NCBI RefSeq assembly: GCF_001404985.1
Contig: NZ_JRLF01000006.1
Coordinates: forward strand, 248,001-312,000
DNA: 64,000 nucleotides
From: Flavobacterium aquidurense
GTDB taxonomy: Bacteria; Bacteroidota; Bacteroidia; Flavobacteriales; Flavobacteriaceae
Reading direction: 5' to 3'
Below the pieces are notes generated by a model, which saw only the letters and a list, made by a program, of their open reading frames with translations, searched no databases and had not been told where the DNA came from. Below, piece by piece: positions 25,707-34,458 of the stretch (its first letter is position 1; each line of letters starts with the position of its first letter). A program made the translations under genes and the position numbers.

Positions 25707-25852
25707 ATTGGATGTATTGGCTTAGCTTGTGCTCTGAATTTTGCTTGAAAATTCAGTTCGGAATTTTTATTTGTAATCTTTTATTATAAATTTACCCAAC
25801 TGTCGCAAAGGGCAAACTGTTAGTTTGAATTCAATAAAAAGTCAAAAAAAAT

Positions 25853-27463
25853 ATGAAATTAATTCAATCAATCACCTTTATTTTATTATTTATAACACAA
25901 TTGGGTTTTGCACAAAGTAAGAAAGAAAAATTAGAACAACTTTTTGAATTTTACAATCAACAAAATCTATTTAACGGTTCTGTTTTTATTTCTGAAAAAG
26001 GAGAAACTTTACTAGATAAAGGTTATGGATTATCAAATGTAGCTTTAAAAAAGGAAAATAACGCTAACAGCATTTTTCAAATATATTCCATTACAAAAAC
26101 TTTTACAGCAACGGTAATTTTAAAATTAGTAGAAGAAAAAAAACTTTCATTACAGGATAAACTTTCAAAGTTCTATCCGGATTATCCCGATGCAAGTGCT
26201 ATTTCAATTGAAAGTTTGTTAACCCATACCTCTGGAGTTTATGACTATACCAGAGGAAATGATATGAAAGACCAAACGGAAAAATCATTTATTGAATTTC
26301 AAAAAACAAAACCTTTGGATTTTCCAGTTGGAACTGATTGGAGTTATTCTAACTCTGGATATTATTTTCTAGGCTATGTAATTCAAAAAGTTACTGGAAT
26401 AAGTTACGAAAAAGCAGTTGAAAAATACATATTTAAACCATTGAAAATGAAGCATAGTGGTTTTGCTTTTAAAAATCTGAAAAGTGAAAATAAAGTCATT
26501 GGCTATGAGATTTTTTCTGAAAAAGAACAAAAACCATCGATTGTTTATGATCCGCCTATGCCTTTTGCAGCTGGTGGAATATACTCAACTGTTGAAGATT
26601 TAAACAAATATTATAATGGACTAAAAAATTACAAAATAATCTCCAAAGAAAATTTAGAAAAAGCATATACACCTTTCAAAAAAAATTATGGTTATGGTTG
26701 GATTACAATGCGAATGTTTGGAAAAATGACAGTTGGTCATAGTGGTTATGGAGCTGGTTTTTGTAGCAATTTTGTTCAAATTCCCGAAGATGATATCTGC
26801 ATTATACTGCTTACAAATACAGAAAGAGGTTTAAACACTGCCACTTATGCTATTATAAAAACTTTGTATAATTTGTATAATAAAGATTATAAAATTCCAA
26901 TTATAGCCAACGTAAGCTCAGAAACTTTAAACCAATATGTAGGAACTTATCAAGTAGAAGACAATTTTGTAGTTTACCTTACAATTGAAAACAATAAATT
27001 AAAATTACAAAGTGGAAACGGGCCCACAACTATTCTATATCCTGTAAAAGAAAATTTATTTTACGCTGAAGAATTAATGGGTGATGTAATTTTTGAAAGA
27101 AACGAGACTTCACAAATAGAGTCATTAAATTTTCATGTAGGAAATCAACTAAAAAAAGCAACAAAAATATTTCCTTCTTGGGGAATTGTAGGAACTGCCA
27201 CAGAAAAAGGCTGGGAAGGTCCTGATGCAAAACTTTTTGAAACTGAAACAAAAGGAATTTGGACAATTAAAAATGTGGCTTTAAAAACAGGAGAGCTTAA
27301 ATTTCGTTTTAATGACGATTGGACTTTAAATTTTGGAAAAGATATGAGCGACGGAATAATGCCAAAAGGAGATAGTATTGAAGTTTTAACAGGCGTTTAT
27401 GACATTATTTTGGACATAACTGATTACGAAAAACCAAAATACAAAATTTTCAAGAAAACTTAA
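25853..27463 (+). CDS. Exported serine hydrolase, class C beta-lactamase/PBP4* fold
   Basis: A 536-residue protein with signal peptide (cut after about residue 20). The serine beta-lactamase-like domain (about 25-350) has SITK (Ser79, Lys82), the tyrosine motif YSNSGY and a C-terminal HSGYGAGF in place of KTG. The remaining 180 residues are beta-rich domains, the last one (about 450-536) with WGIVGTATEKGW and DDWTLNFG, resembling SusE/F-type outer-membrane starch-binding modules. It is more likely an esterase or peptidase than a true antibiotic-destroying enzyme. A fragment of the dispersed element follows. Confidence 0.87.
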   Translation: MKLIQSITFILLFITQLGFAQSKKEKLEQLFEFYNQQNLFNGSVFISEKGETLLDKGYGLSNVALKKENNANSIFQIYSITKTFTATVILKLVEEKKLSLQDKLSKFYPDYPDASAISIESLLTHTSGVYDYTRGNDMKDQTEKSFIEFQKTKPLDFPVGTDWSYSNSGYYFLGYVIQKVTGISYEKAVEKYIFKPLKMKHSGFAFKNLKSENKVIGYEIFSEKEQKPSIVYDPPMPFAAGGIYSTVEDLNKYYNGLKNYKIISKENLEKAYTPFKKNYGYGWITMRMFGKMTVGHSGYGAGFCSNFVQIPEDDICIILLTNTERGLNTATYAIIKTLYNLYNKDYKIPIIANVSSETLNQYVGTYQVEDNFVVYLTIENNKLKLQSGNGPTTILYPVKENLFYAEELMGDVIFERNETSQIESLNFHVGNQLKKATKIFPSWGIVGTATEKGWEGPDAKLFETETKGIWTIKNVALKTGELKFRFNDDWTLNFGKDMSDGIMPKGDSIEVLTGVYDIILDITDYEKPKYKIFKKT

Positions 27464-27465
27464 AA

Positions 27466-27494
27466 GTTTGTAAATTGTTCCGTAAGGGCACAAA
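27466..27494 (+). repeat. Dispersed element, terminal fragment (copy E)
   Basis: GTTTGTAAATTGTTC and CGTAAGGGCACAAA match the last 30 bases of copies A and D and lie immediately behind a stop codon, like the other copies. Confidence 0.6.
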
Positions 27495-27500
27495 AAATCC

Positions 27501-28193
27501 CTAAAGAAATAGATCTCTGTCAGCATCCCAGTTCTTCTCCAAAGCTTCAAAATATTCTATTTTCACACCATCAATTTTTTGATAAATCTCCCTGCTAACT
27601 TTGTCCGGAAAAGTATTTAATTCTGAAAAATTAGCCGTTAAAATCATTCTTCCGTATCCAAACAAAACAGAAGTAATACCAAGCAGTATATCTGTATTTC
27701 CCCAATCACTTACCAGCATCAATAAGGTTGATGCCGATAATAAAATTACAATCCAGTTTAGATTAGTAAAACGGCTCCAGTCTATCATTCCGTATTGTAC
27801 CAGCGAACCTGCCAGGATAAGATTAAAGAAACCGGCTATAAAAAAGTAAGATAAAAAAACTTCATTTACATTTAGAATATTTACAAGATCAAATAAAATT
27901 AAAATTCCAGTAATTATTGTAAAAATTCCAGACTGTATGAACAATCCCCATACCTCTAATTTTGTTTTATTGGCAAGAGAGAAAAAAATCTCGCAGCCAC
28001 CATTTATAATCAGTAAAAAAGCAGAAAACCCAATGATGTAAAACTCTATAGAATGCGTAATTAATAAAGAGATGCACCATGTAATATTAAACAGCAAACC
28101 ACTGACGAAAAATATAGAATTAAAGCGAAGCTTTTCGATCATAAATTTAGGAATGCTTTGAACCTTACTTTTTTTTGTCACATTAAGTTTCAT
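27501..28193 (-). CDS. Integral membrane protein of unknown function
   Basis: A 230-residue protein with about six hydrophobic helices between residues 25 and 185 and a charged C-terminus (EIYQKIDGVKIEYFEALEKNWD). The repeated two-helix pattern resembles HdeD/DUF308-type proteins, but I do not see a decisive motif. It stands alone, convergent with the serine hydrolase gene. Confidence 0.75.
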   Translation of the reverse strand: MKLNVTKKSKVQSIPKFMIEKLRFNSIFFVSGLLFNITWCISLLITHSIEFYIIGFSAFLLIINGGCEIFFSLANKTKLEVWGLFIQSGIFTIITGILILFDLVNILNVNEVFLSYFFIAGFFNLILAGSLVQYGMIDWSRFTNLNWIVILLSASTLLMLVSDWGNTDILLGITSVLFGYGRMILTANFSELNTFPDKVSREIYQKIDGVKIEYFEALEKNWDADRDLFL

Positions 28194-28316
28194 TCAATGA
28201 TTTCTTTAAAAATTTAATATATTATTTTTTACTTGCAAATTTAGCTTTTTGAATGAGAATGCTAAAAATAATATGTCACATAAACAGGTCTTAAAGTCAC
28301 TTTTAAAATCAAACAT

Positions 28317-28347
28317 AAAAAAATCTGCATCGAAAGAAGCAGATTTT
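28317..28347 (-). terminator. Terminator of the nitroreductase-ohrR-ohr operon
   Basis: AAATCTGC / GCAGATTT pair perfectly around a 10-base loop, preceded on the plus strand by an A-run (T-run on the minus strand). Confidence 0.85.
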
Positions 28348-28369
28348 GTATAATTTAAAGAAATTAATC

Positions 28370-28792
28370 TTAGTTATTGGTCACCGAGAGCTTAACTTCA
28401 ATATTGGATCTTGTCGCATTTGAATAAGGACAAATTTGATGGGCTTTTTCTGTTAATTCCTGAGCTTCTTCAATAGAAACTCCCGGAATATTCACATCGA
28501 GTTCTGCTGCAAGACCAAAACCACCGTCTTGATTCTGCCCTATGCTTACTTTTGCAGCTACTGAAGTTTCACCAGTTTGAATTTTCGATTTACTAATGAT
28601 CAAATTTAATGCGCTATCAAAGCACGCTGCATATCCTGCTGCGAAAAGCATTTCCGGATTGGTAAAATCATCATTGGCTCCACCTAAAGCTTTAGGCATT
28701 CTTACCTCAAGGTTCAAAATTCCGTTTTCGCTTTTTACCTGTCCGTTTCTTCCGCCTTTTGCAATAACACTTGTAGTATATAATGTTTTCAT
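28370..28792 (-). CDS. ohr: Organic hydroperoxide resistance protein Ohr
   Basis: A 140-residue thiol peroxidase that reduces organic hydroperoxides using two cysteines, Cys57 (AACFDSAL) and Cys121 (HQICPYSNATR). An Arg and Glu of the active site are in the conserved N-terminal region. It belongs to an operon with ohrR, one base upstream, and a nitroreductase. The operon is preceded by an OhrR-type palindrome. Length and motifs fit the Ohr rather than the OsmC branch. Confidence 0.96.
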   Translation of the reverse strand: MKTLYTTSVIAKGGRNGQVKSENGILNLEVRMPKALGGANDDFTNPEMLFAAGYAACFDSALNLIISKSKIQTGETSVAAKVSIGQNQDGGFGLAAELDVNIPGVSIEEAQELTEKAHQICPYSNATRSNIEVKLSVTNN

Positions 28793-28793
28793 T

Positions 28794-29228
28794 TTATTTT
28801 TGAATTTTATTTAAAATTTTCTGAACAGTTTCTTTGAGTTCCGATAGATCTTCTATCGTCAGATTTAGTTTTTCCTGCATTTTTGCCGGAATTTCACATG
28901 CTTTTTGCTGCAAATTTTTTCCCTTATCGGCTAAAAAAACTTCAACTACTCTTTCATCTTCCTTTTTTCTTTTTCTAATGATAAAACCTTTAACTTCAAG
29001 TCTTTTCAGAAGCGGCGTTAAGGTACCGCTGTCGAGAAACAGTTTTTCACCAACCTGATTTACAGTCAATCCATCCTTCTCCCAAAGCACCATCATCACA
29101 AGATATTGCGGGTAGGTAATATCAAGTTCATCAAGAAATGGCCTGTACAAACCGATAATTTCTTTTGAAATAACGTAAAGCGGAAAACAAAGTTGGTTTC
29201 CCAATTTGAGCGGGTGGTGATTTTCCAT
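28794..29228 (-). CDS. ohrR: MarR-family organic hydroperoxide repressor OhrR
   Basis: A 144-residue winged-helix MarR protein with the peroxide-sensing Cys14 in NQLCFPLYV, followed by a Tyr-containing helix (DITYPQYLVMMVLWE) and the recognition region LDSGTLTPLLKRLEVKGFI. In the family, oxidation of this cysteine releases the repressor. It lies between the nitroreductase gene and ohr in one operon. Its probable operator is at 29961-29992. Confidence 0.95.
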   Translation of the reverse strand: MENHHPLKLGNQLCFPLYVISKEIIGLYRPFLDELDITYPQYLVMMVLWEKDGLTVNQVGEKLFLDSGTLTPLLKRLEVKGFIIRKRKKEDERVVEVFLADKGKNLQQKACEIPAKMQEKLNLTIEDLSELKETVQKILNKIQK

Positions 29229-29257
29229 AATCTGATGTAAAAAACTAGAGTAAAAAA

Positions 29258-29890
29258 CTATTTTCTAATGATAAATTCCTCCATAGGAATTCTTACTTTC
29301 TTCATTTGAGAAAGCCAGTCATTTTCGGCGTCTCTATAACCGAGATATAAAAGGGTAACGCTTTTTAAACCCAACTCCTTTAGATCCAAAATCTCATTTA
29401 CTGCTTCATTGCTAAAACCTTCAGCAGGAGTGGAATCAATCTTCAGTTCAGCTGCCTGAGCCATTGCTAAACCTAATGCAATATAGCTTTGTCTTGCTGT
29501 GTGCGCAAAATGCTGTTCAGGAGTTTGTGCTCCGTAGATTTGTTTAATCTGATCAGTATAACTGCTGAAACGGCCTCTTGGTAATTCTCTTACATCAGTA
29601 TGATGATCATAAACTTTATCAATTTTCTCATTAGAGTAACTGTCCCACGCTGCAAAAACAAGTACATGAGAACAATCTCTCATAACTTCCGGATTTAATG
29701 CCCCTTTTACCATCTTCTCTTTCAATTGCTGGTTTTCAACAACAATCACACGGAAAGGCTGTAAACCAGATGAAGTTGGAGCTAATCTTGCAGCTTCTAA
29801 AATTTTATTTAAATCTTCTTCTGATACTTTTTTTGCAGGATCATACGCTTTTACCGCATGTCTCCAATTTAAATCTTCTATTAACGACAT
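29258..29890 (-). CDS. Nitroreductase-family NAD(P)H flavin oxidoreductase
   Basis: A 210-residue FMN-dependent enzyme of the NfsB type (RHAVKAYDPAKKVSEEDLN, LAPTSSGLQPFRVIVV, and the C-terminal GYRDAENDW). It reduces quinones or nitro compounds with NAD(P)H. It is the first gene of the operon with ohrR and ohr (29 bases before ohrR), so it is likely induced by organic peroxides. A second nitroreductase of the same family lies at 37893. Confidence 0.93.
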   Translation of the reverse strand: MSLIEDLNWRHAVKAYDPAKKVSEEDLNKILEAARLAPTSSGLQPFRVIVVENQQLKEKMVKGALNPEVMRDCSHVLVFAAWDSYSNEKIDKVYDHHTDVRELPRGRFSSYTDQIKQIYGAQTPEQHFAHTARQSYIALGLAMAQAAELKIDSTPAEGFSNEAVNEILDLKELGLKSVTLLYLGYRDAENDWLSQMKKVRIPMEEFIIRK

Positions 29891-29950
29891 TTCTTCTTAT
29901 TTTATAAATTAAAAATCTGATTGTTAAATCTTTTAAATAATACAACAGCA

Positions 29951-29992
29951 CAAATATACATAACAATTAAATTGCACACAATTTAATTGTTA
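29951..29992 (-). promoter_or_regulatory. OhrR operator overlapping the operon promoter
   Basis: TAACAATTAAATTG and CAATTTAATTGTTA form a perfect 14-bp inverted repeat around CACA (29961-29992). It closely resembles the known Bacillus ohrA operator, made of TACAATTAAATTGTA-type half-sites. Reading the minus strand, TTG (29981-29979) and TATATTTG (29958-29951) are 20 bases apart, so the palindrome fills the spacer and a bound repressor would block the promoter. Confidence 0.85.
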
Positions 29993-30162
29993 GAAATATG
30001 TTTTAAATCAAGAATTTATTAAATCTATAACAGAAAAATCATGACGAAACAGGTCATTCAAATTATACAATTGCATATGTGACGATAGATAGCTACAAAT
30101 ATTTACAGTTTATTATAAAATTAAACTTCCTTAAAGAAAAGTTATAATTTACATATTTCCGT

Positions 30163-30186
30163 TTAAATGAATATTATTTCATTTAA
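30163..30186. promoter_or_regulatory. Inverted repeat before tetR, candidate operator
   Basis: TTAAATGAA-N6-TTCATTTAA, a perfect 9-bp inverted repeat, ends nine bases before the tetR start codon. Autoregulation by the TetR protein is the simplest explanation. Confidence 0.55.
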
Positions 30187-30195
30187 CTTTACTAC

Positions 30196-30774
30196 ATGAG
30201 ACCATTAGATCCTGATAAAAGAGAAAAAATTTTAAAGTCGGTACTTGTACTTACTGGTAAACAGGGATTAGCAAGCGTTACTATTTCAGGTATAAGTAAA
30301 ACAGCCGGAATTGCAGCCGGAACCTTGTACATCTATTTCAAAAACAAGGAAGAGGTAGTACAGTTGGCTTATGCAGCTGTAGAGGATAAAATGACTCGCG
30401 CAATGTACCGCGACTTTGATATTAATGTACCAATAAAGCAATCGCTTAAGCAGATTTATATCAATATGCTCAACTACAGGCTAAATAACTATGACGAAAC
30501 CGTGTTTATCGACCAGTATCAGCAGTCCGGCTACATACAGCTCAATTTTTCAAAACAACTGGCCGAGTATGAAAGACAGAATAAACCGCTATATAATCTT
30601 TTAGAAAAAGGACAGAAGGAAGAAATCATAAAAGCGCTGGATGCTATTATACTTATCAGCTTTTTTGATGGTGCAGTACGCTCCTGCTCTACAGGAATTA
30701 TCCAAAAGTTATTTCCGTTAAGCCAGCAACTCATAGATGACAACTTTGATATGATATGGAGGGGCATGAGCTAA
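30196..30774 (+). CDS. TetR/AcrR-family regulator
   Basis: A 192-residue protein. The N-terminal helix-turn-helix (about 8-55) shows GLASVTISGISKTAGIAAGTLYIYFKNKEEVV. The rest is the all-helical ligand-binding domain. An SDR gene follows 55 bases later on the same strand and is its probable target; a palindrome lies before this gene. The ligand is unknown. Confidence 0.9.
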   Translation: MRPLDPDKREKILKSVLVLTGKQGLASVTISGISKTAGIAAGTLYIYFKNKEEVVQLAYAAVEDKMTRAMYRDFDINVPIKQSLKQIYINMLNYRLNNYDETVFIDQYQQSGYIQLNFSKQLAEYERQNKPLYNLLEKGQKEEIIKALDAIILISFFDGAVRSCSTGIIQKLFPLSQQLIDDNFDMIWRGMS

Positions 30775-30829
30775 AACTTTAAATTTTAAATGAATAATTT
30801 TTCACTAATACTTTTTAATACTATATATT

Positions 30830-31621
30830 ATGAGCATATTCAAAGACAAAACAATTATCATTACCGGAGCCGCTATGGGTTTAGGACTCGCGGCAAGTAA
30901 AGCCGTAGCACTAAAAGGAGCCAACCTTTCTATTGTAGATTACAATGCCGAAGCACTCGAAAAAGCAAAAACAGAAATCCAGTCTGTTGTACCAACTGCA
31001 AAAATTATAACGATCGTCGCTGACGTTTCAGATGAACAGGCAGTCAAAAATTATGTAGACCAAACAGTTGAAAAGTTTGGCGGTATCGATGGATTTTACA
31101 ACAATGCAGGTATCGAAGGAAAACAGGCTCCATTAGTAGATTATGACATCAATGTATTTAAAAAAGTAATTGACATCAATCTTATGGGTGTGTATTACGG
31201 CCTTAAATATGTGATTCCAGTAATGCAGAAACAAGGTGGAGGAAAAATTGTAAACGTAGCTTCTGTAGGTGGAATCAGAGGTGTTATTAATCAGATGCCG
31301 TATGTAGCAAGTAAACATGCTGTTTCGGGGATGACAAAAAATGCAGCTATTGAATATGGAAAAGATGGAATATATACCAATGCAATCGCGCCTGGAGCTA
31401 TTCTTACCCCAATGGTGGCAGAAGCTTTTAAACAGGTAAATCCGGCCGACCCAAAAGCAGCAGAAACAACATATGCGCAAAGAAACCCAACCAGAAAGTT
31501 AGGTAAACCTGAAGATGTAGGTAATCTTGTAGCCTTCTTGCTTAGCGATGAATGCCAATATGTAAATGGGCAGACCATTGCAATTGACGGAGGGGAATCA
31601 AACCTGTATGGTAATTCATAA
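30830..31621 (+). CDS. Short-chain dehydrogenase/reductase (classical SDR)
   Basis: A 263-residue NAD(P)-dependent oxidoreductase with the cofactor motif TGAAMGLG (TGxxxGxG type), NNAG, the catalytic Ser in NVASVGG and YVASK with Tyr and Lys. The C-terminal NGQTIAIDGGESNLYG completes the classical fold. It is downstream of and probably controlled by TetR; a terminator follows. The substrate cannot be derived. Confidence 0.95.
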   Translation: MSIFKDKTIIITGAAMGLGLAASKAVALKGANLSIVDYNAEALEKAKTEIQSVVPTAKIITIVADVSDEQAVKNYVDQTVEKFGGIDGFYNNAGIEGKQAPLVDYDINVFKKVIDINLMGVYYGLKYVIPVMQKQGGGKIVNVASVGGIRGVINQMPYVASKHAVSGMTKNAAIEYGKDGIYTNAIAPGAILTPMVAEAFKQVNPADPKAAETTYAQRNPTRKLGKPEDVGNLVAFLLSDECQYVNGQTIAIDGGESNLYGNS

Positions 31622-31640
31622 ATCAACATACTCTATTTAA

Positions 31641-31674
31641 AAAACGGATCATGGTATACGATGTGATCCGTTTT
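31641..31674 (+). terminator. Terminator of the TetR-SDR unit
   Basis: AAAACGGATCA / TGATCCGTTTT form a perfect 11-bp stem with a 12-base loop and a T-run. Confidence 0.92.
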
Positions 31675-31733
31675 TTTTATATCGTAGAATACCAGCTAAA
31701 TAAATAGTAATTTAAATTATTCATATCATCACT

Positions 31734-32594
31734 TTAATTCCGATACTGATCTAAAAACACATTTAGAGCCTTTGAAGGCGCTTCATCATTTCTATAAATT
31801 AAAACTGTGGTCATCGTGGCAAGTTCTTTAGTCACAGGAAAGGTTTTTATATTTCTGTTGCTGTAATATTGGCTTACCACTTCTGCAGGAAGTATACTAA
31901 TACCAAGTCCTGCCTCCACAAAATTAATAATGCCTTCTATCGAATTGAGTACGGTACTTTTATAGCGAAGTATTCCTTTTGAACCGAGCCAGGTTTCGAG
32001 TCTTGCCCTGAAAAAGCAGCCTTGTCCAAAAACTACAATTTTTAAAGGATCTTGTTTTAACAATACTGAAAGCTTGTCGACATCGCCACCGGCTATTATA
32101 ACAAGTTGCTCGTCACGCACAACAAGCTGCTGCAAACCCGGAATATTTATAGGCGCAGCAACAAAAGCGGCATCCAGTTTATAACTAAGCACATCTTGTA
32201 TCAGTGTCGACAACATCGAAGAATAAAATTCAAGTTCTACATCTGGATAAAGTTCTGCAAAATCCTTAATGATTTCAGGTACTTTTAGAGCCATTGTTGT
32301 CTCAATACAGCCTATGCGTATTGTGCCACCAATTTTGTCTGCGCTCTGGATATCGCTTTTGGCATCATCGAGCAAACGTCCTATTTTTTTAGCGTATTGC
32401 AAAAGTGTTTCTCCTGCCTCAGTAAGAACCACTTTTCTGGAAACCCTCCGAAATAATTCGGCACCAAATTCATCTTCAAGGTTTTTGATGCGCGCTGTTA
32501 CATTAGATTGTACTGTAAAGGTTGCTTCTGCGGCTTTTGTAAAACTTCCGAGTGTTGCGGCAGCTTCAAATATTTTGAGGTCATTGCTATTCAT
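31734..32594 (-). CDS. LysR-family transcriptional regulator
   Basis: A 286-residue protein with an N-terminal winged helix (about 1-60, FEAAATLGSFTKAAEATFTVQSNVTARIKNLEDEFGAELF) and a periplasmic-binding-like co-inducer domain (about 90-286). The gene is divergent from an alpha/beta hydrolase gene, its likely target, with a T-N11-A palindrome between them. Confidence 0.93.
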   Translation of the reverse strand: MNSNDLKIFEAAATLGSFTKAAEATFTVQSNVTARIKNLEDEFGAELFRRVSRKVVLTEAGETLLQYAKKIGRLLDDAKSDIQSADKIGGTIRIGCIETTMALKVPEIIKDFAELYPDVELEFYSSMLSTLIQDVLSYKLDAAFVAAPINIPGLQQLVVRDEQLVIIAGGDVDKLSVLLKQDPLKIVVFGQGCFFRARLETWLGSKGILRYKSTVLNSIEGIINFVEAGLGISILPAEVVSQYYSNRNIKTFPVTKELATMTTVLIYRNDEAPSKALNVFLDQYRN

Positions 32595-32597
32595 AGT

Positions 32598-32665
32598 ATC
32601 ACAATTAGTGATTAATTACATCATTATAAATCGTTTTCAGGTATCAAATATAGAATGTAATTTTG
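32598..32665. promoter_or_regulatory. LysR box and promoter of the alpha/beta hydrolase
   Basis: ATCAC-AATTA-GTGAT at 32598-32612 is a perfect palindrome of the T-N11-A type bound by LysR proteins; it lies right at the lysR start. TAATTTTG at 32658-32665 is the probable -7 element of the plus-strand gene, 18 bases before its ATG. Confidence 0.7.
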
Positions 32666-32683
32666 TCTTAAACAATTGAAAAA

Positions 32684-33637
32684 ATGAAAAATATAATTAA
32701 ATCAGTAACTCTAATTCTAGCTATGACTATGCTACCACAAACAGCTGTAAACGCGCAAGTAAAAAAAATTGCAACACAGGCAACTCATTACAACACTATA
32801 AAAGTCAACGGACTAAACATATTCTACCGTGAAGCCGGAGACAAAGATGCTCCTACACTATTATTATTGCATGGCTATCCTACTTCATCTCATATGTTTA
32901 GAAACCTTATTCCTATTCTAAGCAAAAACTATCATGTAATTGCACCTGATCTTCCTGGTTTTGGCTTTTCAGATGCACCGGATCATCTTAAGTTTGAATA
33001 TACTTTTGATAATCTTGCCAACATCATGCAAGGATTTATTGATGTACTTGGTTTAAAACGTTTTGCTTTATATGTATTCGATTATGGAGCACCAACGGGA
33101 TATAGGCTTGCTCTTGCAAATCCAGAAAAAATTACCGGAATTATATCGCAAAATGGTAATGCCTACGAAGAAGGATTAAGTACGGGCTGGAATCCTATCC
33201 AGAAATACTGGAAAGATCCATCTCAGACTAACAGAGATGCTCTTAAAGATTTTGTATCTAAAGAATCGACTTGGTTTCAATACCATGAAGGCGCATCAGA
33301 TGCTTCGCTTATTGCACCTGAAACGTATACACTAGATCAGTACTTTCTGGATCGTCCCGGAAACATTGAAATACAGCTTGATTTACTAAAAGATTACCGA
33401 ACTAATGTAGCGTTGTATCCTAAATTTCAAGCTTATTTTAGAGATCAAAAACCTATGACATTAGCTGTTTGGGGCAGTCAGGATCCTTATTTTCTTCCAG
33501 CAGGAGCAGAAGCATACAAACTTGATAATCCAAATGCTACTGTAAAATTTTATAAAACAGGTCATTTTGCACTTGAAACTCATTACAAAGAAATTGGCGC
33601 TGATATATTATTATTTCTTTCCAAACTTCCCAAATAA
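32684..33637 (+). CDS. Exported alpha/beta hydrolase, haloalkane-dehalogenase/epoxide-hydrolase type
   Basis: A 317-residue protein with signal peptide (about 1-24). The oxyanion motif HGYP (63-66), a nucleophile elbow VFDYGAP with Asp133 instead of Ser, and a C-terminal His294 (KTGHFALE) point to the aspartate-nucleophile group (dehalogenases, epoxide hydrolases). The probable acid is in the WGSQDPYF segment. Its regulator is LysR, encoded divergently, and a terminator follows. Substrate unknown; location in the periplasm is unusual for a dehalogenase. Confidence 0.88.
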   Translation: MKNIIKSVTLILAMTMLPQTAVNAQVKKIATQATHYNTIKVNGLNIFYREAGDKDAPTLLLLHGYPTSSHMFRNLIPILSKNYHVIAPDLPGFGFSDAPDHLKFEYTFDNLANIMQGFIDVLGLKRFALYVFDYGAPTGYRLALANPEKITGIISQNGNAYEEGLSTGWNPIQKYWKDPSQTNRDALKDFVSKESTWFQYHEGASDASLIAPETYTLDQYFLDRPGNIEIQLDLLKDYRTNVALYPKFQAYFRDQKPMTLAVWGSQDPYFLPAGAEAYKLDNPNATVKFYKTGHFALETHYKEIGADILLFLSKLPK

Positions 33638-33655
33638 TTAGTATGTACTATTTTT

Positions 33656-33685
33656 AAAATAGCGGTTCTAATAGACCGCTATTTT
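33656..33685 (+). terminator. Terminator of the alpha/beta hydrolase gene
   Basis: AAAATAGCGGT / ACCGCTATTTT form a perfect 11-bp stem with an 8-base loop and a T-run. Confidence 0.92.
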
Positions 33686-33794
33686 TTATAAATAAATGTG
33701 TATTCAAATCTCATCACAATGTATTTGGATCTGCAGGTAATTTTGAGGTAAAATTCAAAACTATTATGTAGCTTTTTCTATCGATTTATAGCAT

Positions 33795-33836
33795 TTTTTT
33801 GATACTAAATATAGTAATTTCCAAAATAATTTTAGC
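33795..33836. repeat. Dispersed 40-bp sequence, second copy
   Basis: TTTGATACTAAATATAGTAA, followed by TTTCCAAAATAATTTTAGC, matches 15775-15813 with a few changes. Both lie in gene-free stretches. The remaining bases between 33690 and 33928 show nothing else. Confidence 0.6.
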
Positions 33837-33928
33837 TTCTTTCCCTCCTGCCTCTATACATTACTTAATTTGGAAAAGCAGGAACTTGATAAAATTTGGC
33901 AATTTCAAATAAATAAACCATCGCGGGA

Positions 33929-34381
33929 CTATCCGTAGAGATTTTTTATCTCTGACATAACAAAGGTACTTTGGGTACTCCCTATGCTTTCAACTGATCC
34001 CAATTTATTAAACACAAAATCCTGATAATGCTTCATATCTTTGGCCGAAACTTTCATTAAAAAATCATAATCACCAGAAATATTGTAACATTCCACAACT
34101 TCTTCTATTTTCATAATATCACTAACAAACTGATTCCCGATATTACGATCGTGCTGTTTAAGTTTGATATTACAGAAAACAATAAATCCTCTGTTTAATT
34201 TTTCTGCATCAAGCAGGGCAATATATTTTTTAATATAACCATTGTTTTCCAATCTTTTAATACGCTCAAAAACAGGCGATGCCGAAAGATTTACCATTTT
34301 AGCAAGCTCTTTTACAGTGTATTTAGAATTATCGTGAAGTATATTTAATAACTGAAGATCAATATCGTCTATTTGTTCCAT
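33929..34381 (-). CDS. Lrp/AsnC-family regulator
   Basis: A 150-residue protein with an N-terminal helix-turn-helix (IDLQLLNILHDNSKYTVKELAKMVNLSASPVFERIKRLENNGYI) and a RAM/AsnC ligand-binding domain (about 65-150, with ISGDYDFLMKVSAKD). Lrp proteins sense amino acids. It lies downstream of the mesX-mesD-transporter genes on the same strand, and a TATATTTG element before it (34434-34427, minus strand) suggests that it also has its own promoter. Control of the methionine genes is an inference. Confidence 0.93.
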   Translation of the reverse strand: MEQIDDIDLQLLNILHDNSKYTVKELAKMVNLSASPVFERIKRLENNGYIKKYIALLDAEKLNRGFIVFCNIKLKQHDRNIGNQFVSDIMKIEEVVECYNISGDYDFLMKVSAKDMKHYQDFVFNKLGSVESIGSTQSTFVMSEIKNLYG

Positions 34382-34458
34382 AGAATATTTTTATTTAATT
34401 TATTTATAAGACAGAATAAAATTCTTCAAATATAGCTAAAAACAATACAAAAATCTTA

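Noticed and set aside
25853..27463. A true beta-lactam resistance gene.
   Set aside because: The KTG motif is replaced by HSG and extra beta domains follow; the class C-like fold is shared by many esterases and peptidases.
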